From an uncultured Porphyromonadaceae bacterium (GTDB taxonomy: Bacteria > Bacteroidota > Bacteroidia > Bacteroidales > Muribaculaceae): a DNA stretch of 6,396 nt. The notes under the pieces were generated by a model. The model searched no databases and was not told the origin of the DNA. It was given only the letters and a program-made list of their open reading frames with translations. The stretch spans positions 1 to 6,396 of the forward strand of contig CAJJOO010000091.1 in the NCBI GenBank assembly GCA_905193395.1, in the 5' to 3' direction. Position numbers and translations under genes: made by a program. Of the stretch, positions 1 to 6,396 are shown one piece after another. Position 1 is the first letter of the stretch; every line of letters starts with the position of its first letter.

Positions 1-111
1 CTCTCCATAATTCCGGGCAATTCAGACGGACTAATCGGAGCAATAAGAGTGAATTGCAAATAAGCACCGTTCTGCATTTGCTTTAATAAATATATCTGGC
101 GGGTGAAATTT

Positions 112-145
112 TTTGCACTGCCCTCGCAGTTTTTTACTATCTTTG
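112..145 (+). promoter_or_regulatory. Bacteroidota-type promoter of the AI-2E-family gene
   Basis: A TTTG at 112-115 and a TATCTTTG at 138-145 match the Bacteroidota sigma-ABfr consensus (-33 TTTG, -7 TAnnTTTG). The 22-nt spacing is slightly longer than usual. Transcription would start near 150-153, giving a leader of about 50 nt before the ATG at 202. The spacer contains a small perfect dyad, ACTGC (117-121) and GCAGT (126-130), followed by a T-run. I could not support any gene in 1-111. Two plus frames stay open into the left edge (stops at 61-63 and 84-86), and an ATG on the minus strand lies at 8-6, but none has enough sequence to judge. Confidence 0.75.
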
Positions 146-201
146 CGGAGTGCGCGCCATGTTGCGCCGCTACTTTTATATGACATTCCTAATTTAATTC
201 T

Positions 202-1335
202 ATGACCCATTCACGTCCGTTCACGTTCGACCGCGTGGTCCGCATCATCGGCGGCGTACTGCTGGCAGCCGGCGCCGTGTGGCTTATAAATGTACTCCGC
301 AACGTGCTGCTGCCGTTTTGCCTGGCCTGCCTGATTGCCTATATCCTGGACCCGATTGTTGAATTCACCCGCCGCGTACTGAAACTGAAAGGTCGCGGCC
401 TGGCCATATTCATCACGCTGTTCGAGGTGACCCTTGCCATTGCCGTTCTGTGCTATTTCTTCATACCCTCGGTTATAGACGAATTCGGCAAGATGCGCGA
501 GATTGTGGCGTCGCAGGAGACGGGACATGTTGAAATTCCTTTCGTGCCCGATTCGCTGGTGGAATGGATACGTACAAACCTGAGTTTCGACGATATCGAG
601 GCTCTGGTACGCGAAGGACATCTGGGAAAACTCTACGACACGGGCACCTCGCTGTTGTCCGGTACTGTCACTCTGGTGATGCATACGCTGGAATGGTTGC
701 TCACCTTTATATACGTGATTTTCATCCTTTTCGACTACCGGCACCTGATGAAAGGCTTCCGCCTGCTCGTACCGCCGAAATACCGTCCCGTAGCTTATAA
801 GGTGGGCGATGATATCAAGGACAGCATGAACCATTATTTCCGCGGCCAGGCTTTCCTGGCTCTGTGTGCGGCAGTCCTGTATTGTGTTGGCTTCTCGATA
901 GTCGGCATACCGCTGGCAATCGTTCTGGGTATTCTTGTGGGCATCCTGTATCTGATACCTTACTTCCAGTACGTCACGTTGATACCGGTGGCTATTGTGT
1001 GCTATATAACCTCGCTCACAGGCGAGGCGGGATTCTGGTCGCTGATGGGACAGTGCGGCCTAGTCTATGTCGTGAGCCAGTGTATATGCGACTACGTGCT
1101 GACGCCCAAGGTCATGGGGCGCGCGCTCGGACTCAATCCCGCCATAATCCTGCTGTCGCTGTCGGTCTGGGGCACTCTGCTGGGGTTAATCGGCATGATT
1201 ATAGCCCTGCCGCTCACAACCTTGCTTCTCGCTTATTATCAGGAATATATAATCAACGGCAACGGTATGACTCCGGTCGGCGGGGCCGCGGCAGCAAACG
1301 CCCCCGATGCTGTCGAGGGCGCCAAAAAGCAGTAG
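202..1335 (+). CDS. AI-2E/PerM family membrane transporter
   Basis: A 377-residue polytopic inner-membrane protein of the AI-2E transporter family (the PerM/TqsA/YdiK group). Members have been linked to autoinducer-2 export, Na+/H+ antiport or small-molecule efflux, so the substrate cannot be assigned here. Hydrophobic segments are visible at about residues 12-29, 33-50, 67-89, 155-177, 214-233, 236-258, 283-300 and 312-343, giving roughly eight spans, with a soluble stretch at about 90-150 as is usual for the family. Family signatures include YFRGQ near 212-216, the G-P-A-LG-G-LIPY run at about 235-254, and the C-terminal LTPKVMGRALGLNP block (300-313) followed by WGTLLGLIGMIIALPL. Length is normal (about 350-380). 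The C-terminal tail from residue 351 is Ala/Gly-rich and looks disordered. The ATG at 202 is preceded by AT-rich sequence without a Shine-Dalgarno, as expected in Bacteroidota. The gene seems monocistronic and faces the oxidoreductase gene tail to tail. Confidence 0.9.
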   Translation: MTHSRPFTFDRVVRIIGGVLLAAGAVWLINVLRNVLLPFCLACLIAYILDPIVEFTRRVLKLKGRGLAIFITLFEVTLAIAVLCYFFIPSVIDEFGKMREIVASQETGHVEIPFVPDSLVEWIRTNLSFDDIEALVREGHLGKLYDTGTSLLSGTVTLVMHTLEWLLTFIYVIFILFDYRHLMKGFRLLVPPKYRPVAYKVGDDIKDSMNHYFRGQAFLALCAAVLYCVGFSIVGIPLAIVLGILVGILYLIPYFQYVTLIPVAIVCYITSLTGEAGFWSLMGQCGLVYVVSQCICDYVLTPKVMGRALGLNPAIILLSLSVWGTLLGLIGMIIALPLTTLLLAYYQEYIINGNGMTPVGGAAAANAPDAVEGAKKQ

Positions 1336-1339
1336 TTTT

Positions 1340-4300
1340 TCAGGCCTGTTTGTCTGAGGCGGCTGAATGTGGCGCCCCGTACAGGGCGTCGTAGTCCAGT
1401 TCGTCATTGCGGGCGCTGCAAGCGTTTTCCAGGGCTTCGCGCAGCATTTTCGCACGTTCCGGATTCCTTTCCGCCAGGGCTGCGTAACGGTCCTCTCCGT
1501 CGAGGAAACTGTCGAGCGGCTGCGACGGCGCCTTGCTGTCGACTTCAAGAGCAGGCGACGTGGCGGGGTTGCGGCGGTAGAGAGTCCACAGTCCCGTGGC
1601 GACAGCCTTGCGCTCTTCAATCACCGACCATCCCATACCGGCGCGGATCCCATGATTGATGCAGGGGCAGTAGGCCAGAACAATCGACGGTCCCTTGTGA
1701 CGGTCGGCTTCGACAAGTGCGCGTACGGTCTGGGAGAAATCCGCCCCCAGAGCCACAGAAGCCACATATACATCCGGATAGACCATCATCATGCGGCCGA
1801 GTTGTTTTGCCGGAGTCTGCTTGCCGTCGGCGGCATAACCGGCCACGGCTCCCAGCGGCGTGGCCTTAGACATCTGGCCGCCGGTGTTGGAATAGCATTG
1901 GGTGTCAAGAACCAGGACATTTATGTCGATATCGCGGGCCAGCACATGGTCGAGTCCGCCGAACCCGATGTCGAAGGCCCAGCCGTCGCCGCCTATGGCC
2001 CATATCGACGGTTTTGCCAGCAGTCCGTCGGATTGCAGCATCCGGGCCGCGCCTTTTGTTCCGGGATTCGATTTGAGCGCGGCAATCACAGCATCGGCCG
2101 CGGGTACTGATGCCTCGCTGTCGTCGCGCACGGCAAGCCACTCCTGCAAAGCGGTACGGACTTCGGGTGTGGTCGACGGGTCGGACACGGCCGCCTGTGC
2201 CAGCGACGCCAGTTCCCGGCGGCGCGAGGCGACGGCCACAGCCATGCCGTAGGCATATTCGGCGTTATCCTCGAAAAGCGAGTTTCCCCAGGCCGGTCCG
2301 TGGCCGTCGGAATTCGTGCAATAGGCGTTCGAGGGATAGTCGGCGCCCCACACCGACGAGCAGCCCGTGGCGTTGGCCACAATCATGCGCTCACCCATCA
2401 GTTGGGTGAGGAGTTTGACATAAGGCGTCTCGCCGCATCCGCCGCAGGCTCCTGAGAACTGCATCAGCGGCGCATAGAGTTGCGAACCGGGTATGGAGGT
2501 TCGCGGCAGCAGTCCGGCCTTGGACGAGATATGTTCAAGGGCAAATTCCAGCATAGGCTCCTGTGTGGCGATTTCGGCCGCTGCCGGCATCATGTCCAGG
2601 GCGTGGCCCGGGCAGACGGTGGCGCAGGAAGCGCAGCCCGTGCAGTCACGCGGATACACCTGAATTCTGAATCGCTTGCCTGCCAACGCCTTCCCCGGCG
2701 CAGGGACCGTGGCGAATTCATCGGGAGCGCCGTCCAGTTCGGCGGTATCGGCTACAAACGGACGGATGGCGGCATGCGAGCAGACCAGAGAACATTCCGT
2801 GCAGCGCACGCAGTTGTCTGGATTCCAGCGGGGCACGAATTCCGCAATCGACCGTTTTTCCCAGGCCGTGGTGCCCATCGGCATGGAACCGTCGGGCGTG
2901 AAGGCCGACACCGGCAGGCTGTCGCCGCGCAGCGAATCGCAGACACGGGCCACCTCGGTGACGAATTTCGGGGCGCCGTCAGGTTTCGCTGGCGCATCGG
3001 TGGCGTCGGTCCATGTCGCGGGTATCTGCACCTCCGCAATCGCTGCCGGGACGTCGGCCAGTGCGGCGATGTTGGCTGCGATCACTTCGGGGCCGCGTTT
3101 GGCATACAGGACCTTGATTTTATCGGAAAGAGCGGCCATCACCTTGTCGTAATCGGCCACAGGCCGCAGGTGGAAGAAAGCCGCGAGCATAATCATATTT
3201 ACGCGCACGCCCAGGCCGTGCCGTGCGGCTATGGCAGGGGCGTTGATGATATAGAAACGCGCCTTCTTCGCGGCGAGGCGGCGTTTCAGGGCAGCGGGCA
3301 GATATTTATCGATGGCGGCGGCGTCCAGAGGCGTGTTGAGAACGAATATGCCGCCCGGCGCCAGATTGTCGGCAAGGGGGTATTTGCGCGCGTAGACGTC
3401 CTTGTTGCATGCCACATAGTCTGCGTTTTCTATGCTGTAAGCAGGCAGGTCGGGCGTAGTCCCCAGACGGAGTTCGCTGATTGTATATCCGCCGGATTTC
3501 TTTGCGGAATACTTGAAGTAGGCCTGCGAATACAGCCCGGCAGTCTCGGCCAGGATTCCCGCGCAGGCCTTTGTGGCGCCGACGGTTCCGTCGCTGCCCA
3601 TGCCGTAGAACACGGCCGAGAGGGTCTCGCGACGAGGCATTTGCGGAGCCTGTCCAAGAGGCAACGAACGGTGAGTCACATCGTCGTCGATACCGACGGT
3701 GAATCCGTGCACCGGCTTGTCCGAGGTGAGATTGTCGAACACGGCCACCACCATCCGCGGGTCGAATTCCTTGCTGCCAAGGCCGTAGCGTCCGCCGATG
3801 ACGGATATCTCACGTCGTGCCGAGGCTACAGCCTCGCTGACGTCCAGATACAGCGGCTCGCCGGCCGAACCGGGTTCTTTTGTACGGTCGAGTACGGCTA
3901 TATGCCGCACTGTCGGCGGTAGCGCGGCGATGAAATCTTCGGAGGGGAAAGGTCGGTACAGGCGCATGTTGACGGCTCCGACACGTCCGCCTCGTGAGTT
4001 CAGCATGTCGACTGTATCATTTACCACGCGACACGACGACCCCATAGACACGATGACATCAACGGCATCCTCGGCACCGTGGTATTCGACGGTTGAATAC
4101 TGCCTTCCTGTGAGTTCCGACACACTTTTCATCGCTTCCTTGACTATCGAGGGGAAGGCATCGTAGAAACGGTTGGCGGCCTCGCGGTTCTGGAAATACA
4201 CGTCGGGATTCTGTGCCGAGCCTCTCAGCACGGGCCGGCGTGGATTGAAACCTCGGCTGCGGAACGCCTCGACGTCTTCGACGGGCAGCAGCGGCCGTAA

Positions 4301-4864
4301 TTCATCATATGATATAATTTCGATGGTGTCCGTTTCGTTGGACGTGCGCCAGCCGTCGAAAAAGTGCAGTACCGGAACGGAACTGCGCAGGGCGGCGATG
4401 TGTGCCACAATTGCCATATCGTGGGCCTCCTGTACTGACGTGGACGAGAGCATGGCGAAACCGGTTGCGCGGCAGGCCATCACGTCCTGATGGTCGCCGA
4501 AGATACTCAGCGCGTGTGTTGCCAGCGCACGGCAGCCCACATGAAAGACTGCCGGGAGCAATTCGCCGGAAATCTTGTACATGTTGGGAATCATCAGCAT
4601 CAGTCCCTGTGAGGCGGTGAACGTTGTGGCCGTGCAGCCGGCGGCAAGGGCGCCGTGGGTGGCGCCGGCTGCGCCGAGTTCGCTTTCCATCTCGCGCACC
4701 TCCATCGGGTAGCCGTAGAGGTTGTTGATTCCCGCCAGGTTCCATTTCTGGGCCGTTTCACCCATCGAGGCGATTGGCGTTATGGGATACACGGTTGCAA
4801 CGTCGCTGAAGGCGTAGGCTATATATGCGGCGGCTGTACATCCGTCCATGCTCTGTCTTTTCAT
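1340..4864 (-). CDS. nifJ: pyruvate:ferredoxin (flavodoxin) oxidoreductase, single-chain
   Basis: A complete 1174-residue homodimer-type enzyme that oxidatively decarboxylates pyruvate with CoA to acetyl-CoA and CO2, reducing ferredoxin or flavodoxin in the cytoplasm of anaerobes. The N-terminal domain has YPITP (26-30) with T29, E62 and R112, which align with the pyruvate- and thiamine-contacting T31, E64 and R114 of the Desulfovibrio africanus enzyme. The DRTKEPGSAGEPLYLD run is at 326-341 and GRYGLGSKEFDP at 358-369. The ferredoxin-like domain carries two 4Fe-4S motifs, C685/C688/C691/C695 and C741/C744/C747/C751. The proximal cluster ligands are C807, C810, C835 and C1068. The thiamine-Mg motif starts GGDGWAFD at 958-965 and ends YSNTGGQ at 991-997. 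The protein lacks the long protective C-terminal extension of D. africanus. Residues 31-33 read IAS where SST or SSP is usual. The upstream gap holds a terminator for the preceding unit, so this gene should be transcribed on its own. No clear TAnnTTTG promoter is visible; TATATTGA at 4896-4889 is a weak candidate. The symbol nifJ is by family and does not imply nitrogen fixation. Confidence 0.97.
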   Translation of the reverse strand: MKRQSMDGCTAAAYIAYAFSDVATVYPITPIASMGETAQKWNLAGINNLYGYPMEVREMESELGAAGATHGALAAGCTATTFTASQGLMLMIPNMYKISGELLPAVFHVGCRALATHALSIFGDHQDVMACRATGFAMLSSTSVQEAHDMAIVAHIAALRSSVPVLHFFDGWRTSNETDTIEIISYDELRPLLPVEDVEAFRSRGFNPRRPVLRGSAQNPDVYFQNREAANRFYDAFPSIVKEAMKSVSELTGRQYSTVEYHGAEDAVDVIVSMGSSCRVVNDTVDMLNSRGGRVGAVNMRLYRPFPSEDFIAALPPTVRHIAVLDRTKEPGSAGEPLYLDVSEAVASARREISVIGGRYGLGSKEFDPRMVVAVFDNLTSDKPVHGFTVGIDDDVTHRSLPLGQAPQMPRRETLSAVFYGMGSDGTVGATKACAGILAETAGLYSQAYFKYSAKKSGGYTISELRLGTTPDLPAYSIENADYVACNKDVYARKYPLADNLAPGGIFVLNTPLDAAAIDKYLPAALKRRLAAKKARFYIINAPAIAARHGLGVRVNMIMLAAFFHLRPVADYDKVMAALSDKIKVLYAKRGPEVIAANIAALADVPAAIAEVQIPATWTDATDAPAKPDGAPKFVTEVARVCDSLRGDSLPVSAFTPDGSMPMGTTAWEKRSIAEFVPRWNPDNCVRCTECSLVCSHAAIRPFVADTAELDGAPDEFATVPAPGKALAGKRFRIQVYPRDCTGCASCATVCPGHALDMMPAAAEIATQEPMLEFALEHISSKAGLLPRTSIPGSQLYAPLMQFSGACGGCGETPYVKLLTQLMGERMIVANATGCSSVWGADYPSNAYCTNSDGHGPAWGNSLFEDNAEYAYGMAVAVASRRRELASLAQAAVSDPSTTPEVRTALQEWLAVRDDSEASVPAADAVIAALKSNPGTKGAARMLQSDGLLAKPSIWAIGGDGWAFDIGFGGLDHVLARDIDINVLVLDTQCYSNTGGQMSKATPLGAVAGYAADGKQTPAKQLGRMMMVYPDVYVASVALGADFSQTVRALVEADRHKGPSIVLAYCPCINHGIRAGMGWSVIEERKAVATGLWTLYRRNPATSPALEVDSKAPSQPLDSFLDGEDRYAALAERNPERAKMLREALENACSARNDELDYDALYGAPHSAASDKQA

Positions 4865-4896
4865 TCTTTGGTACGCTTTTATTGTAAATCAATATA

Positions 4897-4939
4897 ATAT
4901 AAACGGCTTATGGCGCCGGTGTGTTCACATATAAACGGC
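4897..4939. repeat. 11-nt direct repeat upstream of the oxidoreductase gene
   Basis: ATATAAACGGC occurs exactly at 4897-4907 and 4929-4939, 32 bp start to start, or about three helical turns. Read on the minus strand each copy is GCCGTTTATAT. The right copy forms the 3' foot and T-rich tail of the terminator hairpin. The left copy lies 33-43 bp before the oxidoreductase ATG, next to the weak promoter-like TATATTGA, and has a poor 4-bp hairpin of its own (CGGC, 7-nt loop, GCCG on the minus strand). It could be a pair of regulator half-sites, a second weak terminator foot, or chance. The function is unknown. Confidence 0.5.
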
Positions 4940-4968
4940 GGAGCCGTGCGAATCCGCAGGCCCCGCCG
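4929..4968 (-). terminator. intrinsic terminator after the AEC carrier gene
   Basis: Plus-strand bases CGGCGG (4936-4941) pair with CCGCCG (4963-4968). After an A/C mismatch, GCC (4943-4945) pairs with GGC (4959-4961), and TGCG (4947-4950) pairs with CGCA (4955-4958) around an AATC loop, with one bulged G at 4946. That gives 13 base pairs, almost all GC. On the minus strand the hairpin begins 24 nt after the carrier stop codon and is followed by TTTATAT, an imperfect U-tract. It should end the oxc-carrier transcript and separate it from the oxidoreductase gene. Confidence 0.75.
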
Positions 4969-4991
4969 CTGTATCAGAAAAGGTAAGAAAA

Positions 4992-5960
4992 TCAGTAGGG
5001 GAACATTTTCAATGCCAGGTCAGTGAGCCACAGCCAGATGGGGCAGAAGCCCATGAACAGGATGGTCGACAGGGCCAGCGACGAGGTTCCGGTAGCGACG
5101 TAGATGTTGTAGCGGCTGGCGATGATGATGCCGGAGAAGGCCGGAGGCAGCGCGCCGCAGAGCACCAGCATCTTGAGGTTGAAGGGATCCATCTTGAAAA
5201 TTATGCCCACAACCAGCAGGGCAAGAGGCATGACGATGAGTTTGAGGAACGAACCCATGATAGCCTGGCCGTTGATGCTGATTTTGACGGACGACAGGGT
5301 GATGCCTGCTGCAAATACTGCAACCGAAGCGTTGGCCCCCGAAATAAGCGAGAACGAGGGGTCCAGGTAGTCGGGCCATTTGACACCGCAGAGCACCAGA
5401 ATCACGGCAAGGATCGGCGCCCATGCCACAGGCTCTTTCAGCGCGTTGAGGACGGGCATCCAGGGGTTGGGCTTTTTGCCGCCGTCGGCTGTCGCGGCGT
5501 TGCCGGCGTTAATCATGGCAAGACCCAGAGGAATACCGATGGCGTTCACTTCGATTGCAACGATGGCGATTACCAGGCCCACGGAGGCCGAGGTTCCGAA
5601 GATAGGCTGCAGCACTGCGAATCCGAGGAAGCCGATTGTCGGCGAGCCGCTGATCAGGGCCGAGACGGCTGATTCGGCGACAGTGTCCTTATAGACGAGT
5701 CTGAAAACGTAATAAACAAGAAAGAAGCAGGCAATCAGCACCGTGAAGGCAATTATTGTCAGTTTCACGTCCACGCTGAGCATTTCCCTGTTGGCCTTGA
5801 TGATAGACAGGAACAAGGCGGCCGGAAGGGCATAGTTGAGCACCAGTTTGTTGAGCGTGCGTGCATTCTCGCCGGTGAACGAACCTGTTTTGCCCGAATA
5901 GTACCCCAGAAGCATGATAACCAGGATAGGCACGATGGCATATAGGATAATATGTACCAT
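4992..5960 (-). CDS. yfdV: AEC-family carrier, YfdV-like, with oxalyl-CoA decarboxylase
   Basis: A 322-residue integral membrane carrier of the auxin efflux carrier family, whose bacterial members include malate and malonate porters. About ten hydrophobic spans are visible, near residues 3-20, 36-55, 66-88, 99-120, 125-150, 175-193, 209-224, 235-254, 264-281 and 292-315, with a hydrophilic central loop at about 151-172. It closely resembles E. coli YfdV (about 314 residues) as recalled from memory: PILVIMLLGYYSG (11-23), NKLVLNYALPAALF (37-50), SGSPTIGFLGFAVLQPI (104-120), KEPVAWAPILA (175-185), GALPPAFSGIIIASRYN (269-285). The gene lies 140 bp downstream of oxc on the same strand, the same order as in E. 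coli, which points to transport of oxalate, formate or a related acid; the substrate has not been shown by anything here. No TAnnTTTG promoter is visible in the 140-bp spacer, so it is probably cotranscribed with oxc. A terminator follows the stop. Confidence 0.9.
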   Translation of the reverse strand: MVHIILYAIVPILVIMLLGYYSGKTGSFTGENARTLNKLVLNYALPAALFLSIIKANREMLSVDVKLTIIAFTVLIACFFLVYYVFRLVYKDTVAESAVSALISGSPTIGFLGFAVLQPIFGTSASVGLVIAIVAIEVNAIGIPLGLAMINAGNAATADGGKKPNPWMPVLNALKEPVAWAPILAVILVLCGVKWPDYLDPSFSLISGANASVAVFAAGITLSSVKISINGQAIMGSFLKLIVMPLALLVVGIIFKMDPFNLKMLVLCGALPPAFSGIIIASRYNIYVATGTSSLALSTILFMGFCPIWLWLTDLALKMFPY

Positions 5961-5996
5961 ATTCGGAAATTTTTAAAGTTTGATGAGATGGTTTGG

Positions 5997-6090
5997 AAAA
6001 ATGGTTTCCCGGCTGCCGCCGTTTCAGCGGCGCCGGTGGCCGGCCTGAAAAAGAGAGAGATGAGAAAACGACACCGGCAGCCGGGAAACC
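5997..6090 (-). promoter_or_regulatory. branched inverted-repeat element between oxc and the carrier gene
   Basis: GGTTTCCCGGCTGCCG at 6003-6018 and its perfect reverse complement at 6075-6090 form a 16-bp stem with a 56-nt interior. Inside, TTTCAG (6022-6027) pairs with CTGAAA (6045-6050) and GCCGG (6032-6036) with CCGGC (6040-6044), giving a nested second hairpin beside an unpaired tract at 6051-6074 that is pyrimidine-rich on the minus strand. On the minus strand the outer stem starts 10 nt after the oxc stop and is followed by ATTTTT (6002-5997). This is terminator-like, but the loop is far larger than in ordinary intrinsic terminators. Only 36 nt remain before the carrier ATG, too little for a full downstream promoter. 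It may be a partial terminator or attenuator, an RNA-processing or stability element, or a dispersed palindromic repeat. The pairing is seen directly; the role is inference. Confidence 0.6.
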
Positions 6091-6100
6091 TGAATAGGTG

Positions 6101-6396
6101 TCACACAGTGATATGCTGGAGTGATTCGGGATTCAGATAGCCGATGTGGCCGGATTCCTTGCCGGAATCGGCGCCCAGTTGCACGTCTATCAGTGTCGGA
6201 CGGCGTGAGGCGACCGATGCCTTCAGGGCGTCGGTCAGTTCGGCGGGAGTGGTGACATAATATGTATCGGCGCCGAAAGCCTCGCCCAGTTTGTCGTAGC
6301 GGGCATTGATATCAAGAGTGGTGGGAGCGGGGTCGCCGTTGTCGCTCAGGTTCACGCCTATGCCGTTGTAGATACCGCCGTTGTTGAAAATCACGA
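6101..6396 (-). CDS. oxc: oxalyl-CoA decarboxylase, C-terminal part (cut by window edge)
   Basis: About 98 C-terminal residues of a thiamine-diphosphate enzyme that converts oxalyl-CoA to formyl-CoA and CO2 in the cytoplasm; the full protein is normally about 565 residues. The visible part begins VIFNNGGIYNG, where the NNG belongs to the thiamine-Mg2+ binding motif. It continues with ARYDKLGEAFG and the C-terminal ESGHIGYLNPES, the conserved tail that closes over the active site in the Oxalobacter enzyme. These match E. coli YfdU/Oxc closely, as recalled. The codon at 6394-6392 is GTG and could be mistaken for a start, but homologues show it is an internal valine and the frame runs off the right edge. 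The stop TGA is at 6103-6101. The substrate normally comes from formyl-CoA transferase (frc), expected further right. The carrier gene lies downstream on the same strand. Confidence 0.93.
   Translation of the reverse strand, partial: VIFNNGGIYNGIGVNLSDNGDPAPTTLDINARYDKLGEAFGADTYYVTTPAELTDALKASVASRRPTLIDVQLGADSGKESGHIGYLNPESLQHITV

Noticed and set aside
1..86. Remnant of an upstream plus-strand gene ending at 63 or 86, or a minus-strand gene starting at 8.
   Set aside because: Two plus frames are open to the edge with no recognisable sequence in either, and the minus-strand start shows fewer than three codons. Nothing distinguishes them from chance.
211..834. A 207-codon open frame on the minus strand inside the AI-2E-family gene.
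   Set aside because: Same codon-aligned antisense shadow of a well-supported membrane-protein gene. Its Gln/His-rich product has no recognisable domain.
1324..1340. AAAAA-GCAGTAG-TTTTT as a bidirectional terminator between the convergent genes.
   Set aside because: A five-bp A-T stem is too weak and there is no GC-rich stem joined to the T-run.
2480..3922. A 480-codon open frame on the plus strand opposite the oxidoreductase gene.
   Set aside because: Its codons line up exactly with the minus-strand codons, so it can only be stopped by TTA, CTA or TCA codons in the oxidoreductase, which this GC-rich gene avoids. The translation is rich in Arg, Gly and His and resembles no family I know.
1340..4864. 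The possibility that the oxidoreductase is an oxalate oxidoreductase, given the nearby oxalate genes.
   Set aside because: The known oxalate enzyme is made of separate subunits. This protein is a single chain that keeps the pyruvate-contacting T29, R112 and N993, and a terminator separates it from the oxalate genes.
5952..6140. A 62-codon plus-strand frame across the oxc-carrier spacer.
   Set aside because: It runs through the inverted repeat and antisense to both gene ends, with no promoter and no recognisable protein features.
6392..6394. GTG as a start codon of a small 97-residue protein.
   Set aside because: The sequence aligns from its first residue with the interior of oxalyl-CoA decarboxylase, and the frame continues off the window edge.

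Overview
The window looks like a piece of a strictly anaerobic Bacteroidales chromosome, possibly from a gut Muribaculaceae-type organism. Four things suggest this: a textbook Bacteroidota promoter (TTTG plus TAnnTTTG) at 112-145; no Shine-Dalgarno sequences before any start; GC-rich coding sequence beside AT-rich gaps; and a full-length oxygen-sensitive pyruvate:ferredoxin oxidoreductase next to oxalate-degradation genes. The family assignment is an inference from gene content and signals.

Layout, left to right. Positions 1-201 are non-coding as far as can be supported and hold the promoter of a plus-strand AI-2E/PerM-family membrane protein (202-1335). This gene converges on a minus-strand pyruvate:ferredoxin/flavodoxin oxidoreductase (1340-4864), with only 4 bp between the stop codons. 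The gap 4865-4991 carries a strong hairpin terminator for the genes to its right and an 11-nt direct repeat upstream of the oxidoreductase. An AEC-family carrier closely resembling Escherichia coli YfdV (4992-5960, minus) follows. Next is a 140-bp spacer with a 16-bp perfect inverted repeat enclosing a second hairpin. Last comes the C-terminal sixth of oxalyl-CoA decarboxylase (6101-6396, minus), cut by the window edge.

How the genes work together. Transcription on the minus strand appears to run oxc -> yfdV-like carrier -> terminator, then separately the oxidoreductase. The oxc-yfdV order is the same as in the E. coli yfdX-frc-oxc-yfdV-yfdE cluster, so the right part is read as an oxalate-catabolism unit: oxalyl-CoA is decarboxylated to formyl-CoA, with the carrier as candidate mover of oxalate or formate. 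A formyl-CoA transferase would be expected beyond the right edge. The oxidoreductase supplies acetyl-CoA and reduced ferredoxin in central anaerobic metabolism and appears to be its own transcription unit. The AI-2E-family gene seems functionally unrelated.

The least explained element is the branched inverted-repeat structure between oxc and the carrier gene. I see no phage, insertion sequence, CRISPR array, tRNA or rRNA, and no clearly new multi-gene system.
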